Positions 1-7,843 of a stretch of 10,587 nucleotides of DNA are shown here, piece by piece. Position numbers and translations under genes: made by a program. Numbering within the stretch: position 1 is the stretch's first letter; each line of letters begins with the position of its first letter. The notes beneath the pieces were generated by a model. It was given only the letters and a program-made list of their open reading frames with translations, made no database searches and was not told the DNA's origin. Origin of the DNA: WVWN01 sp964563535 (GTDB lineage: Bacteria > RBG-13-66-14 > B26-G2 > WVWN01); assembly GCA_964563535.1 (NCBI GenBank), contig CAZLXP010000091.1:1-10587 (forward strand), given 5' to 3'.

Positions 1-699
1 CCGACCGCGTGTCCGCTCCCGGCTGAGGAGACGGGGGCCCCCGGCGGCGAACTCGAGTTGAAGCCGCGCGGCGATTTCGCCGTCGACGCCGGCGCGTACC
101 TTTGGGAACCCGGCGGCGGGGCGCCGCGTTATCTCGGGCCGACGCGCGCCATATACGCGTTTTGGGGGAAAGACGCGCTGTTGCTCGAAAATAAATTGAC
201 GGTGGCCCGCTACGACCTCGAGGGGGGAACGGTGTCGCCGCTTTTGGCCGCGGACGCGCACGAGCTGGGGTGGCTGCCGTGGGCCGCGGCGGCCGGCGAC
301 AAGGTCGTCGTCGTCGGCGCCAAAGCCGCCGAGAAAAGACAAGAGTCTATCCGGAACCGCGTCTTCGTCGTCGAGGGGGGGCGCGGCCGCGACGAGCCGC
401 TTATGGAAATCGAGGGCCAAGACCCGGCGACGCGCGGGGCGCTTTCGGCGGACGGCCGTTACCTCGCCGTTCAGTGCACGCCGCAGGTCTTCGGCGAACC
501 GACGATCTTCGCCGTCGACCTTGCGCGCAGGCGTTACAAGGTCCTGGTAAGCGGCGGGAATCTCCTCGGTTTTACGCGGGGTTCGCGCGCGATATTTTAC
601 GTCGCCGGCCCCGGCCGGACCGGCGACCTGTTTCTCGCCGGCCTCGACGGCGCGGCCCGGCGGTTGACCTCGGCCGGCGATATCCTTCCGACGCCCTGA
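1..699 (+). CDS. Beta-propeller (TolB/PD40-like) protein, 3' part only
   Basis: The reading frame is open from base 1 to a TGA at 697-699, so this is the last 232 codons of a longer gene whose start lies outside the window. A TTG at 58 could serve as a start, but no Shine-Dalgarno sequence precedes it and coding continues upstream, so I treat the gene as 5'-truncated by the window edge. The protein reads as successive short beta-strand units that mention a value and then test it. The clearest PD40/WD40-like strand is GALSADGRYLAVQC, followed by a second one around the motif GSRAIFYVAGPGRTGDLFLA. Such repeats occur in TolB-like propellers and in the N-terminal part of prolyl-oligopeptidase-type enzymes. 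No catalytic residues are visible in this fragment, and the protein stops right after a propeller-like strand, so a C-terminal peptidase domain is absent. Exact function is unknown. It is followed by the dnaE promoter and is probably a separate transcription unit. Confidence 0.7.
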   Translation, partial: PTACPLPAEETGAPGGELELKPRGDFAVDAGAYLWEPGGGAPRYLGPTRAIYAFWGKDALLLENKLTVARYDLEGGTVSPLLAADAHELGWLPWAAAAGDKVVVVGAKAAEKRQESIRNRVFVVEGGRGRDEPLMEIEGQDPATRGALSADGRYLAVQCTPQVFGEPTIFAVDLARRRYKVLVSGGNLLGFTRGSRAIFYVAGPGRTGDLFLAGLDGAARRLTSAGDILPTP

Positions 700-709
700 T
701 TCCCGGCTC

Positions 710-739
710 GCCGGCGGCGGCCTTGCGGCCGACGACGGC
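710..739 (+). other. Imperfect GC-rich hairpin between the propeller gene and dnaE
   Basis: Bases 710-722 and 727-739 can pair at 11 of 13 positions (two G-A mismatches) around a TTGC loop. No U-tract follows, so it is not a classical intrinsic terminator. It could still slow or end transcription of the upstream gene, and it overlaps the -35 element of the dnaE promoter. In DNA this GC-rich, chance folding is quite possible. Confidence 0.3.
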
Positions 740-751
740 CTTAGGTATAAT
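723..751 (+). promoter_or_regulatory. Sigma70-like promoter of dnaE
   Basis: TTGCGG at 723-728 and a perfect TATAAT at 746-751 are separated by exactly 17 bases, the ideal spacing for a housekeeping sigma factor. The expected transcription start is about 757-760, directly at or a few bases before the GTG start codon at 761. The promoter lies in the gap after the upstream stop codon and faces dnaE. Whether the organism uses these consensus elements is inferred. Confidence 0.65.
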
Positions 752-760
752 AACCCCCGG

Positions 761-3700
761 GTGTCCGCCTTGGCCGAGTTCACTCACCTTCACGTCCACA
801 GCGAATATTCGTTCCTCGACGGCATGTGCCGCCCCCGGGAGGCGGCGGCGCGGGCGCGCGAGCTCGGCATGTCGGCGCTGGCGCTCACGGACCACGGCGG
901 CCTGTTCGGCGCGGTTTCGTTCTACAAGGCGGCCCGCGAGGAGGGCGTAAAACCCATCATCGGCTGCGAGCTGTACGTGGCGCCGGAGGGGAGGTTCGTT
1001 AAGAAGACGGGCCCGCGCGGCGAGGCCGGCGCCCACCTTATCGTCCTGGCCGAGACGGACGAGGGTTACCGCAACCTGCTCCGACTGTCCACCAACGGCT
1101 ACCTCGAAGGTTTTTACTACAAGCCGCGGGTGGACAAAGAGCTTTTAGGCCAATACCACCGGGGCTTAATCGCGTTGTCCGCGTGCCTCAAAGGGAGCGT
1201 GGCGCAGGCGATATTGGCGGGCGATTGGGCCCGGGCCGACGGCGTCGTCGGCGAATATGTCGACATCTTCGGCCCCGAAAATTTCTTCCTGGAATTGCAG
1301 GACCACGGCTTGCCCGAGCAGCACCGCGTTAACCGCGGCTTGTTCGAGCTGGCCGGCCGCCATAAATTGAAACTGGTCGCGACCAACGACGTCCATTACG
1401 TCGACGCCGGCGACGCGCGCGCCCACGACGTGCTGCTCTGTATTCAGACCGGCAAGAACCTGAGCGACCCGGGCCGGATGCGCTTCGAGACCGACCAGGT
1501 CTATTTGAAGTCGCCGCAGGAAATGGCGGCGGCCTTCGCCGAGTTCCCGGCGGCGCTCGAGGAGACGGTCAACGTCGCCGAGCGGTGCAACGTAGAGCTC
1601 GCTTTCGGCCGGGTTCGGTTGCCGCGTTTCGACGTCCCGGGCGGGGAATCCGCGGCGGAATTCCTTCGCAAGCTCGCCTACCAGGGGCTGGCCCGCCGCT
1701 TCCCGGACGCCGACGGCCGCATACGGGAGAGGCTCGCGTTCGAGCTCGACGTCATTACCCAGATGGGGATGGAGGCCTATTACCTCATCGTCTGGGACGT
1801 CGTCCGCTTTGCCCAGAGCCGCGGCATTACGGTCGGCCCGGGGAGGGGTTCCGCCGCCTCGTCGTTGGTGGCCTATCTTTTGGGTATCACGGGCGTCGAC
1901 CCGGTGGAGCACGGCCTCGTCTTCGAGAGGTTCTTGAACCCGGAACGCGTTTCGATGCCGGATTTCGACATCGACTTCGGCGACCAGCGCCGCGACGAAG
2001 TCGTCGCTTACGTTACCGAGAAGTACGGCCAGGCCAACGTGGCGCAGATAATAACTTTCGGGACCATGGCCGCGCGCGCCGCGGTCAAAGACGTGGGCCG
2101 GGTGCTCGAGATCCCGTTCGCGGAAGCCGACATGATCTCGAAAGAAATCAATCCCCTGGCCCCTCTCGCCGAATCGTTGAAGGAGAATCCGGTCCTCCGG
2201 CGGGAGTACGAGGACAATCGCCGCGTGCACGAGTGCATTGACTTGGCCCTCCAACTCGAGGGTTTGGCCAGGCATCCGTCGGTGCACGCCGCCGGCGTCG
2301 TGATCGCGCCCGACGAATTGACGAATTATACCGGCCTGTACCGCGGCAGGAAGAACGAGGTCACGACGCAGTTCGACATGAACGCGGTCGAGGCCTTGGG
2401 CCTCCTCAAGGTCGACGTGCTCGGTTTGAAGACCTTGACCGTCATGGAGGACGCCGTCAAAGCCGTCCGGCGGCGGCGGGGGGTCGACGTAAACCTCGAC
2501 CGGGTATCTTACGACGACGACGCCACGTACGACCTCTTATGCCAGGCCGATACCGACGGCGTATTCCAACTCGAGTCCGAGGGGATGCGCGACCTGTGTC
2601 GCCGCGTCGCGCCGCGGACTTTCAAAGAGCTGATCCCCATCCTCGCGCTCTTCAGGCCCGGGCCTATGGGCTCCGGTGCCACGGAACAATTCATCAGCCG
2701 GAAGTACGGCCGGGCGGCCGCGCCCGCGCTGCACCCTTCGCTCGAGCCTATTTTGGCCGACGCCTACGGCGCCATTCTCTACCAGGAACACGTGATGAAG
2801 ATCGCGAGCGAGTTCGCCGGTTATTCGCTGGGCCAGGCGGATATACTGCGCCGGGCGATGGGCAAGAAGAAGCGCGGCGAAATGAAAGCGCAGCGTCAGT
2901 CTTTCGTCGAGGGCGCCCGGCGGCGCGGTTACGGCCGGGAGGAGGCCGAGGCCGTCTTCGACGCCGTGGCGCCCTTCGCGGAGTACGGCTTTAATAAGGC
3001 CCACGCCACGGCCTATGCCGTCCTGTCGTACCAAACGGCCTATCTCAAGGCCAACTACCCGCCCGAGTTTATGGCGGCGCTGCTCACCTCGGAACAAGGC
3101 AATGCCGACAAGATAGTCCAATATGTCAAGAGCGTGCGCCAAATGGGCATCGCCGTACTCCCGCCCGAGATTAACGCTTCCTGGTATAATTTTTGGGTGG
3201 AAGACGACGAACGCATCCGGATGGGGATGGGCGCCATTAAGAACGTGGGGCGGGCGGCGATTGACGAGATCGTGGCGGCGCGCGAACGGGGCGGGCCGTT
3301 CCAAAGTCTCACCGACTTCTGTAGCCGGGTGGACCTGCGGGTCGTCAATCGCGCCGTCGTAGAATCGCTTATCAAAGTGGGGGCGTTCGACTCCTTTGGC
3401 AAGGGCCGGGCGCCGTTGTACGAGGGCTTGGACGCGGCGCTGGAGGTCGGCAAAAGGCTAAGCCGCGACCGCGCCGCCGGCCAGGCCAGCCTCCTCGGCT
3501 CCTGGGGGGAGGAAGAGCGGCCGGCGGAGGTCCTGGCCGAAGGACGCGAGTGGCACCACCTCGAGCTCTTGCGTTACGAGAAAGAGCTCCTCGGCGCGAG
3601 CATTTCGGGCCATCCGCTCGACCGCTACCGGGGGGTGCTGGCCAGATACGGCGCCGCCACCGTGGGCGACGTCTTAGCCGGCCGGGCCGGGCGGGCGGCG

Positions 3701-4180
3701 AAGGTCGGCGGCATGGTGGGCCGGATTAAGACCATCGCCGATAAGAAGGGCCGCGAGATGGCTTTCTTTACGCTCGAGGACGACGGCGCCGTCGAGGTCG
3801 TCGCTTTCGCCGATTGCTATGCCAAGGCGGAATTCGTCATCTTCGTGGACCGGCCGGTCCTGGTCCAAGGCCACGTCCGCCGCGACGAGGGAACGTACAA
3901 GATCATCGCCGACGATATAACTTCCCTCGAAGACGCCGAGTATAGATTCGCGCGCGAGATACACATAACGCTGCCGGGCAACGCCGACGCCGAGCTTCTG
4001 GCGGATATGGAGAAAGTCATAGGCCGGCACGTCGGCCGGTGTCCGGTCTTCTTCCACGTGCGGCGGGACGGCCGCGAAGTCGTCATCCGCGCGCGGCCCG
4101 CGTTCAACTGCAATCCGACGCGTCAATTGATCCGTTCCCTGGAGCGGTTTACCGGGCGAGGGAGCGTCCAGCTTAAATAG
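761..4180 (+). CDS. dnaE: DNA polymerase III subunit alpha (DnaE)
   Basis: This is the replicative polymerase catalytic subunit, 1139 residues against about 1160 in E. coli. The order of domains is PHP (about 7-215), palm with thumb (about 275-560), fingers (about 570-810), helix-hairpin-helix (around 826), OB fold (about 978-1055) and a C-terminal domain. The catalytic aspartates are D401 and D403 in PDFDIDFGD and D552 in LKVDVLGLKTL. Nucleotide-binding and finger motifs include PGRGSAAS (360-367), FRPGPM (631) and YGFNKAHATAYA (742). An internal clamp-binding motif fits QASLL at 908-912. The PHP domain keeps the ligand pattern of proofreading-competent enzymes: H11, H13, D20, H45, E70, H92, C142, D210 and H212. 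The GTG at 761 puts the HLHVHSEYS motif at the usual distance from the N-terminus; no Shine-Dalgarno sequence precedes it, and the promoter suggests a leaderless message. The stop is 11 bp before the next gene, implying co-transcription. Confidence 0.97.
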   Translation: MSALAEFTHLHVHSEYSFLDGMCRPREAAARARELGMSALALTDHGGLFGAVSFYKAAREEGVKPIIGCELYVAPEGRFVKKTGPRGEAGAHLIVLAETDEGYRNLLRLSTNGYLEGFYYKPRVDKELLGQYHRGLIALSACLKGSVAQAILAGDWARADGVVGEYVDIFGPENFFLELQDHGLPEQHRVNRGLFELAGRHKLKLVATNDVHYVDAGDARAHDVLLCIQTGKNLSDPGRMRFETDQVYLKSPQEMAAAFAEFPAALEETVNVAERCNVELAFGRVRLPRFDVPGGESAAEFLRKLAYQGLARRFPDADGRIRERLAFELDVITQMGMEAYYLIVWDVVRFAQSRGITVGPGRGSAASSLVAYLLGITGVDPVEHGLVFERFLNPERVSMPDFDIDFGDQRRDEVVAYVTEKYGQANVAQIITFGTMAARAAVKDVGRVLEIPFAEADMISKEINPLAPLAESLKENPVLRREYEDNRRVHECIDLALQLEGLARHPSVHAAGVVIAPDELTNYTGLYRGRKNEVTTQFDMNAVEALGLLKVDVLGLKTLTVMEDAVKAVRRRRGVDVNLDRVSYDDDATYDLLCQADTDGVFQLESEGMRDLCRRVAPRTFKELIPILALFRPGPMGSGATEQFISRKYGRAAAPALHPSLEPILADAYGAILYQEHVMKIASEFAGYSLGQADILRRAMGKKKRGEMKAQRQSFVEGARRRGYGREEAEAVFDAVAPFAEYGFNKAHATAYAVLSYQTAYLKANYPPEFMAALLTSEQGNADKIVQYVKSVRQMGIAVLPPEINASWYNFWVEDDERIRMGMGAIKNVGRAAIDEIVAARERGGPFQSLTDFCSRVDLRVVNRAVVESLIKVGAFDSFGKGRAPLYEGLDAALEVGKRLSRDRAAGQASLLGSWGEEERPAEVLAEGREWHHLELLRYEKELLGASISGHPLDRYRGVLARYGAATVGDVLAGRAGRAAKVGGMVGRIKTIADKKGREMAFFTLEDDGAVEVVAFADCYAKAEFVIFVDRPVLVQGHVRRDEGTYKIIADDITSLEDAEYRFAREIHITLPGNADAELLADMEKVIGRHVGRCPVFFHVRRDGREVVIRARPAFNCNPTRQLIRSLERFTGRGSVQLK

Positions 4181-4191
4181 AGGTCGGCGCC

Positions 4192-6633
4192 GTGCGAGTC
4201 GCGTTTATTATATGCGCTTTGATAGCCTTGGCCGTTTCGGCCGGCGCCGAAGCGACGTTGGTCGCCGTGATGCTCGAGCGGCCGGCGGACGCGTACGCGC
4301 TTTTGGCCGAGGGCGTCGTCGTAATCGAGGCGCGGCCGGATTTCGCCCTCGCGTTGGCGGCGCCGCAAACGTTGGCCGCGCTCGAGCGATACGGATACGT
4401 GGACCTGGGCCTTCCCCCCGGCCCCATATACTTGGCCTGGCCGCGTCCCGGCGCGCCGTTGCCGGAGGTGTCGGGCGTGGCGGTCCTCGGCCGTTTTGGC
4501 GAGACGTACGTCGTGAGCGGCGCGGCCGCCGCCGCCGAGGAACTGGCGGCGCTGGGCGCCGAGATAAAGCGCGTCGGCGGCGAACCGTTGAAAAGCCCCC
4601 GCCGCGCCGTTTTGCCCGAAATATCGTACGACCCGGCCGTGGCGCAGCTCGTCGCCCGCGTCCGGGCGGACCGGTACTTCGGCCACGTTGAGAGACTCGC
4701 GGCCGTCAAGACGCGCTATTCCCACGCCGAGGAGATCGCGCAAGCGACCGATTATATCGAGGAGCAATTCCGTCGCCTGGGTTACGAAACGGCGCGGCGG
4801 CCGTACGTTTACGACCCCATGGATAACGACTATCTGGCCGATTGCGTTTTCCGGGCCGGCGGCGAGCTGGGGTGGCTGCTTTCGTCGTGGGGGTACGTCT
4901 GGCGCAGCGACGACTTCGGCGCGAGCTGGACCTATCATAAGTCCGAGGGGAGGTTGGACCACGGCTGCTTCATAACCGACCGCAAGGGCTTCGTCGTCGG
5001 CGGCCGGGGGTTCCTGGCGCGGACTGACGACGGCGGCCGAACCTGGGCCCAGCTCCCGTTGGAAGACCCGAACGATTACTTGCGCGACATCTACTTTTAC
5101 GGCGGCGAGCGCGGCGTAGCGGGCGGCGCGGACGGCGCGGCCTACCGCACGGTGGACGGCGGGGCGACGTGGCGCAAGGTCGCGACGCCCACGACGACGT
5201 TGATACTCGGCGTCTACGCGCAGACGGCGGATAAATGGTGGGCCCTCGGGATGGAGGGCCTGGTGATGCGGTCGTTCGACGGCGGCGCTACGTGGAAGGT
5301 TGTGAACGTCCCCGAGACCGAGGGCTTCGGGATGAGGCGGCTCGCCTTCGCCGACGCGAGCCACGCCGCGATGGTCGGCAACGAGGGGACGATCCTTTAT
5401 TCGGAGGACGCGGGCGAGACGTGGCGTCGCGTCTCGGGATACTACCCGGCGTGGCCGTTTTTCACGGAAGTCGCGTTTGCGGACGCGACGCGCGGTTGGG
5501 CCTCCGGCGGGGACGGCAAGGTTTACCGCACGGACGACGCCGGCGCGAGCTGGACGCGGCAACCGACGCCCTTCAGCGAGTATTACACTTACAACGGCAT
5601 ATCGGCTATCAGCCGCGACGAGGCGTGGGTCGTCGGCGGGCCGTCGGCCGTCATCCATACCACCGACGGCGGCGAGCATTGGAAAGCGGTGGATATAAAG
5701 AGCGCCGCGCCCGTGGTGTGGTATAACGTCGAGGCCACGAAGAAGGGCGCTTCCCGCGCCGACGATATTTACATCCTTTGCGGCCACTACGACGCCATTT
5801 CCGAAGACCCGTGGAACCGCGCGCCGGGGGCCGAGGACAACGCCTCGGGGGTGGCCGCGGTGCTCGAGGCGGCGACGGCGCTCGCGGGCAGCCGCTTCGA
5901 CGGCACCTTGAAGTTTTTGGCCTTTTCGGGCGAGGAGGAAGGCCTGCTCGGTTCCAGGGCGTACGCGCGCGAGGCATACCGGGCGGAAGAGGAAATACGC
6001 GGCGTCTTTAATATGGATATGGTATCGTACCTTGACGAACCGGTTCACGACGTCGAGGTCCGGTATAACGATTTCTCGCGGGGACTTTTGGCGGCGTATC
6101 GGGAAGCGGCTCGCCTTTACGTGCCGGCGTGCGTTATATATCCGGTTACGGAAGGGCGGGGCGGCAGCGACCACGAGCCCTTTTGGGAATACGGTTACCC
6201 GGCGCTGCTGTCAATAGAGTACGCCGGCAAGCAATTCTACCCGTGGTATCATACGACGGAGGATCTGCCGGGGTACCTCGCGCCGGCGTTCGGGGCGGAC
6301 GTGACGAAGGTGAACGTCGCCGCGGCGGCGACGCTGGCCGGGACGCGGTTGGGGCCCGGGGCGTCGTCGGAAATAATCGTTTACCCCAACCCGGCGAAGC
6401 CGTCGGCGGGACACGACCGGGTGCGCTTCGCCAACCTCGGCGCCGGCAGCTCGCTCGTCCTCTACGACGTCGCCGGCGCGGAAGTGTGGGCGACGACGGC
6501 CGACGACTCGGGGGCGGCGGAGTGGCCCCTCGTGACGGCCGACGGCCGCGCCGCGGCCTCCGGCGTTTACCTTATCGCGGTCGAGGAACCCGGCGGCGCG
6601 CGGCGGTTCGGCAAGGTGGCGGTAATTAAATAA
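4192..6633 (+). CDS. Secreted M28 zinc peptidase with nested seven-bladed propeller and C-terminal sorting-like domain
   Basis: An 813-residue predicted exported metallopeptidase. The GTG start follows AGAGG (4179-4183) with 8-nt spacing. Residues 1-20 form a signal peptide (hydrophobic core FIICALIALAV, AGA/AEA cleavage region). Residues about 22-140 look like a pro-region. M28 begins near 173 (TRYS, then a helix ending in FRRLGY) but is interrupted at about 205-508 by a beta-propeller, and resumes at WYNVEATKKG (510). The co-catalytic zinc ligands are all present: H532 (CGHYDA), D549 (EDNASG), E582 with general base E581 (SGEEEGLLGS), D609 (NMDMVSY) and H661 (SDHEPFW). The propeller has seven Asp-box/YCF48-like repeats with S/T-x-D-x-G-x-x-W cores starting at 239, 278, 320, 361, 404, 447 and 490. 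The C-terminal 727-813 begins with YPNP and ends GVYL...GKVAVIK, typical of FlgD-Ig/type-IX secretion-tail folds. The likely job is extracellular aminopeptidase activity; the substrate is unknown. The stop is 1 bp before the next ATG. Confidence 0.93.
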   Translation: MRVAFIICALIALAVSAGAEATLVAVMLERPADAYALLAEGVVVIEARPDFALALAAPQTLAALERYGYVDLGLPPGPIYLAWPRPGAPLPEVSGVAVLGRFGETYVVSGAAAAAEELAALGAEIKRVGGEPLKSPRRAVLPEISYDPAVAQLVARVRADRYFGHVERLAAVKTRYSHAEEIAQATDYIEEQFRRLGYETARRPYVYDPMDNDYLADCVFRAGGELGWLLSSWGYVWRSDDFGASWTYHKSEGRLDHGCFITDRKGFVVGGRGFLARTDDGGRTWAQLPLEDPNDYLRDIYFYGGERGVAGGADGAAYRTVDGGATWRKVATPTTTLILGVYAQTADKWWALGMEGLVMRSFDGGATWKVVNVPETEGFGMRRLAFADASHAAMVGNEGTILYSEDAGETWRRVSGYYPAWPFFTEVAFADATRGWASGGDGKVYRTDDAGASWTRQPTPFSEYYTYNGISAISRDEAWVVGGPSAVIHTTDGGEHWKAVDIKSAAPVVWYNVEATKKGASRADDIYILCGHYDAISEDPWNRAPGAEDNASGVAAVLEAATALAGSRFDGTLKFLAFSGEEEGLLGSRAYAREAYRAEEEIRGVFNMDMVSYLDEPVHDVEVRYNDFSRGLLAAYREAARLYVPACVIYPVTEGRGGSDHEPFWEYGYPALLSIEYAGKQFYPWYHTTEDLPGYLAPAFGADVTKVNVAAAATLAGTRLGPGASSEIIVYPNPAKPSAGHDRVRFANLGAGSSLVLYDVAGAEVWATTADDSGAAEWPLVTADGRAAASGVYLIAVEEPGGARRFGKVAVIK

Positions 6634-6634
6634 G

Positions 6635-7843
6635 ATGTCGTCGGAGGACGCAACCGCTCGGCCGTTTTCGCCGAACCCGCGGCTCGCGGATTTGTTTTTA
6701 GTGGGCGTGATCGCGCTCGCGCCCGCGCCGTTGTTCGCGACGTCGATGGCTTATTTCGGCCTGCTGACCGTTACGGTATTTTTCCTTATATACGTCCGGG
6801 CCGGGGGTTGGCGGCAGCTCCGGCTGACGCCGCTCGACTTGCCCATAGCGGCGTTCCTCCTCGTCCGCATCGCCTCGACGGTGACGTCGGTTTCTCCCGC
6901 GTTAAGTTGGAAGGGCCTCGAGAAATCCGGGCTGTTGTTGGCGTATTATCCGCTGGCGCATATGGCCCTTTCGCGGCCGCGCCGGTTGGCGGGCATCTAC
7001 GTGTTCATGGCGGCGACCGTAGTTGCGGCCGCGGTCGGCATCCTGAAGTTCGGCCTGGCCGACGCGGAACGGGTGGTATCGGCGGCGGGCGGATATACGA
7101 CTTTCGCCGAGATATTGGCCGTCGCGCTATGCCTATTTTTGGCGGCCGCCACGTTCGCACCGGCGGCGCCGCGCCGCGCCGGGCTGGCGGCCGCGGCCCT
7201 TTTGCCGTTCGCGGGCTTGGTCCTTACCTTTTGTCGCGGACAATGGTTGGCGCTGGCGGGGGGCGTAGGTTTAATCGGCGGGTTGAAAGATCGGCGGTTG
7301 CTGGGTTTGCTACTTTTTATCGTTTTGGCGGCCGGGGCGGCGGCGTACTTTTCGCCCGCGGGCGTCGCGTCCGGCCGGTTCTCGCTGGGGGACCCGGCGT
7401 TCGAGAATTACCGCGACATATTATGGAAAGGCGGATTGGCGATAATTTTCGACCGGCCGCTGACCGGTTTCGGCCCGGAGACGATAAGAATCGTCTTTCC
7501 GCATCAGACGCGGTTTTATTCGCCCGTGGCGGGCGTGATCGGCTGGCATAACGATTATGTGCGGCTCGTGATCGAGAGCGGCCTGCTTGCGGCCGGAGCG
7601 GCCTTATGGCTCGTCGTGGCGTTGACCCGTACGGCGTGGGGGGCTTTCCGCCGGGAGGGCGAAGAGCCGGCCGTTCGCGCGTTGGGGCTGGGGCTCGTGG
7701 CGGCAACGGCGGTGGTCCTCGTGAGCGGCTTCGTCGGCGACGTCGTGGGGGACCCGGCCATGCTGATCGTCTTCGTCGTGTTATGGGGATTGGCGACGCC
7801 TTTATTGGGGGGAGGGGAAGGCGGCGGCGTTGGACGTACGTAG
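6635..7843 (+). CDS. O-antigen ligase/polymerase-like (Wzy/WaaL) membrane protein
   Basis: A 402-residue polytopic inner-membrane protein with roughly ten to twelve hydrophobic segments, for example about 17-40, 117-138, 148-173, 219-241, 318-338 and 350-372. The features of the O-antigen ligase/polymerase family are an RGQW motif (R201-W204) before a hydrophobic helix, then a large periplasmic loop with FENYRDILWKGG and DRPLTGFGPET, and a WHNDY motif with H305 and N306, matching the histidine that is essential in WaaL-type ligases. Proteins of this family transfer or polymerise lipid-linked glycan repeat units on the periplasmic face. Sequence alone does not separate ligase from polymerase, or from related capsule or protein-glycosylating enzymes. 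The ATG lies 1 bp after the peptidase stop, and no strong Shine-Dalgarno sequence is seen, so translation is probably coupled. The gene overlaps the GT9 gene by 14 bp, supporting a shared glycan role. Confidence 0.87.
   Translation: MSSEDATARPFSPNPRLADLFLVGVIALAPAPLFATSMAYFGLLTVTVFFLIYVRAGGWRQLRLTPLDLPIAAFLLVRIASTVTSVSPALSWKGLEKSGLLLAYYPLAHMALSRPRRLAGIYVFMAATVVAAAVGILKFGLADAERVVSAAGGYTTFAEILAVALCLFLAAATFAPAAPRRAGLAAAALLPFAGLVLTFCRGQWLALAGGVGLIGGLKDRRLLGLLLFIVLAAGAAAYFSPAGVASGRFSLGDPAFENYRDILWKGGLAIIFDRPLTGFGPETIRIVFPHQTRFYSPVAGVIGWHNDYVRLVIESGLLAAGAALWLVVALTRTAWGAFRREGEEPAVRALGLGLVAATAVVLVSGFVGDVVGDPAMLIVFVVLWGLATPLLGGGEGGGVGRT

Noticed and set aside
58..699. Complete small gene starting at TTG 58
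   Set aside because: The frame is open back to base 1 and no ribosome-binding site precedes the TTG, so a gene cut by the window edge is more likely.
4906..5685. Possible DNA tandem repeat array in the peptidase gene
   Set aside because: The periodicity is at protein level (Asp boxes); the nucleotide sequence between repeats has diverged and is not a tandem DNA repeat.
4123..6174. Long open frame on the minus strand opposite the peptidase gene
   Set aside because: It is arginine-rich, lacks any family motif and lies opposite a gene with complete catalytic motifs; it is a by-product of GC-rich codon use.
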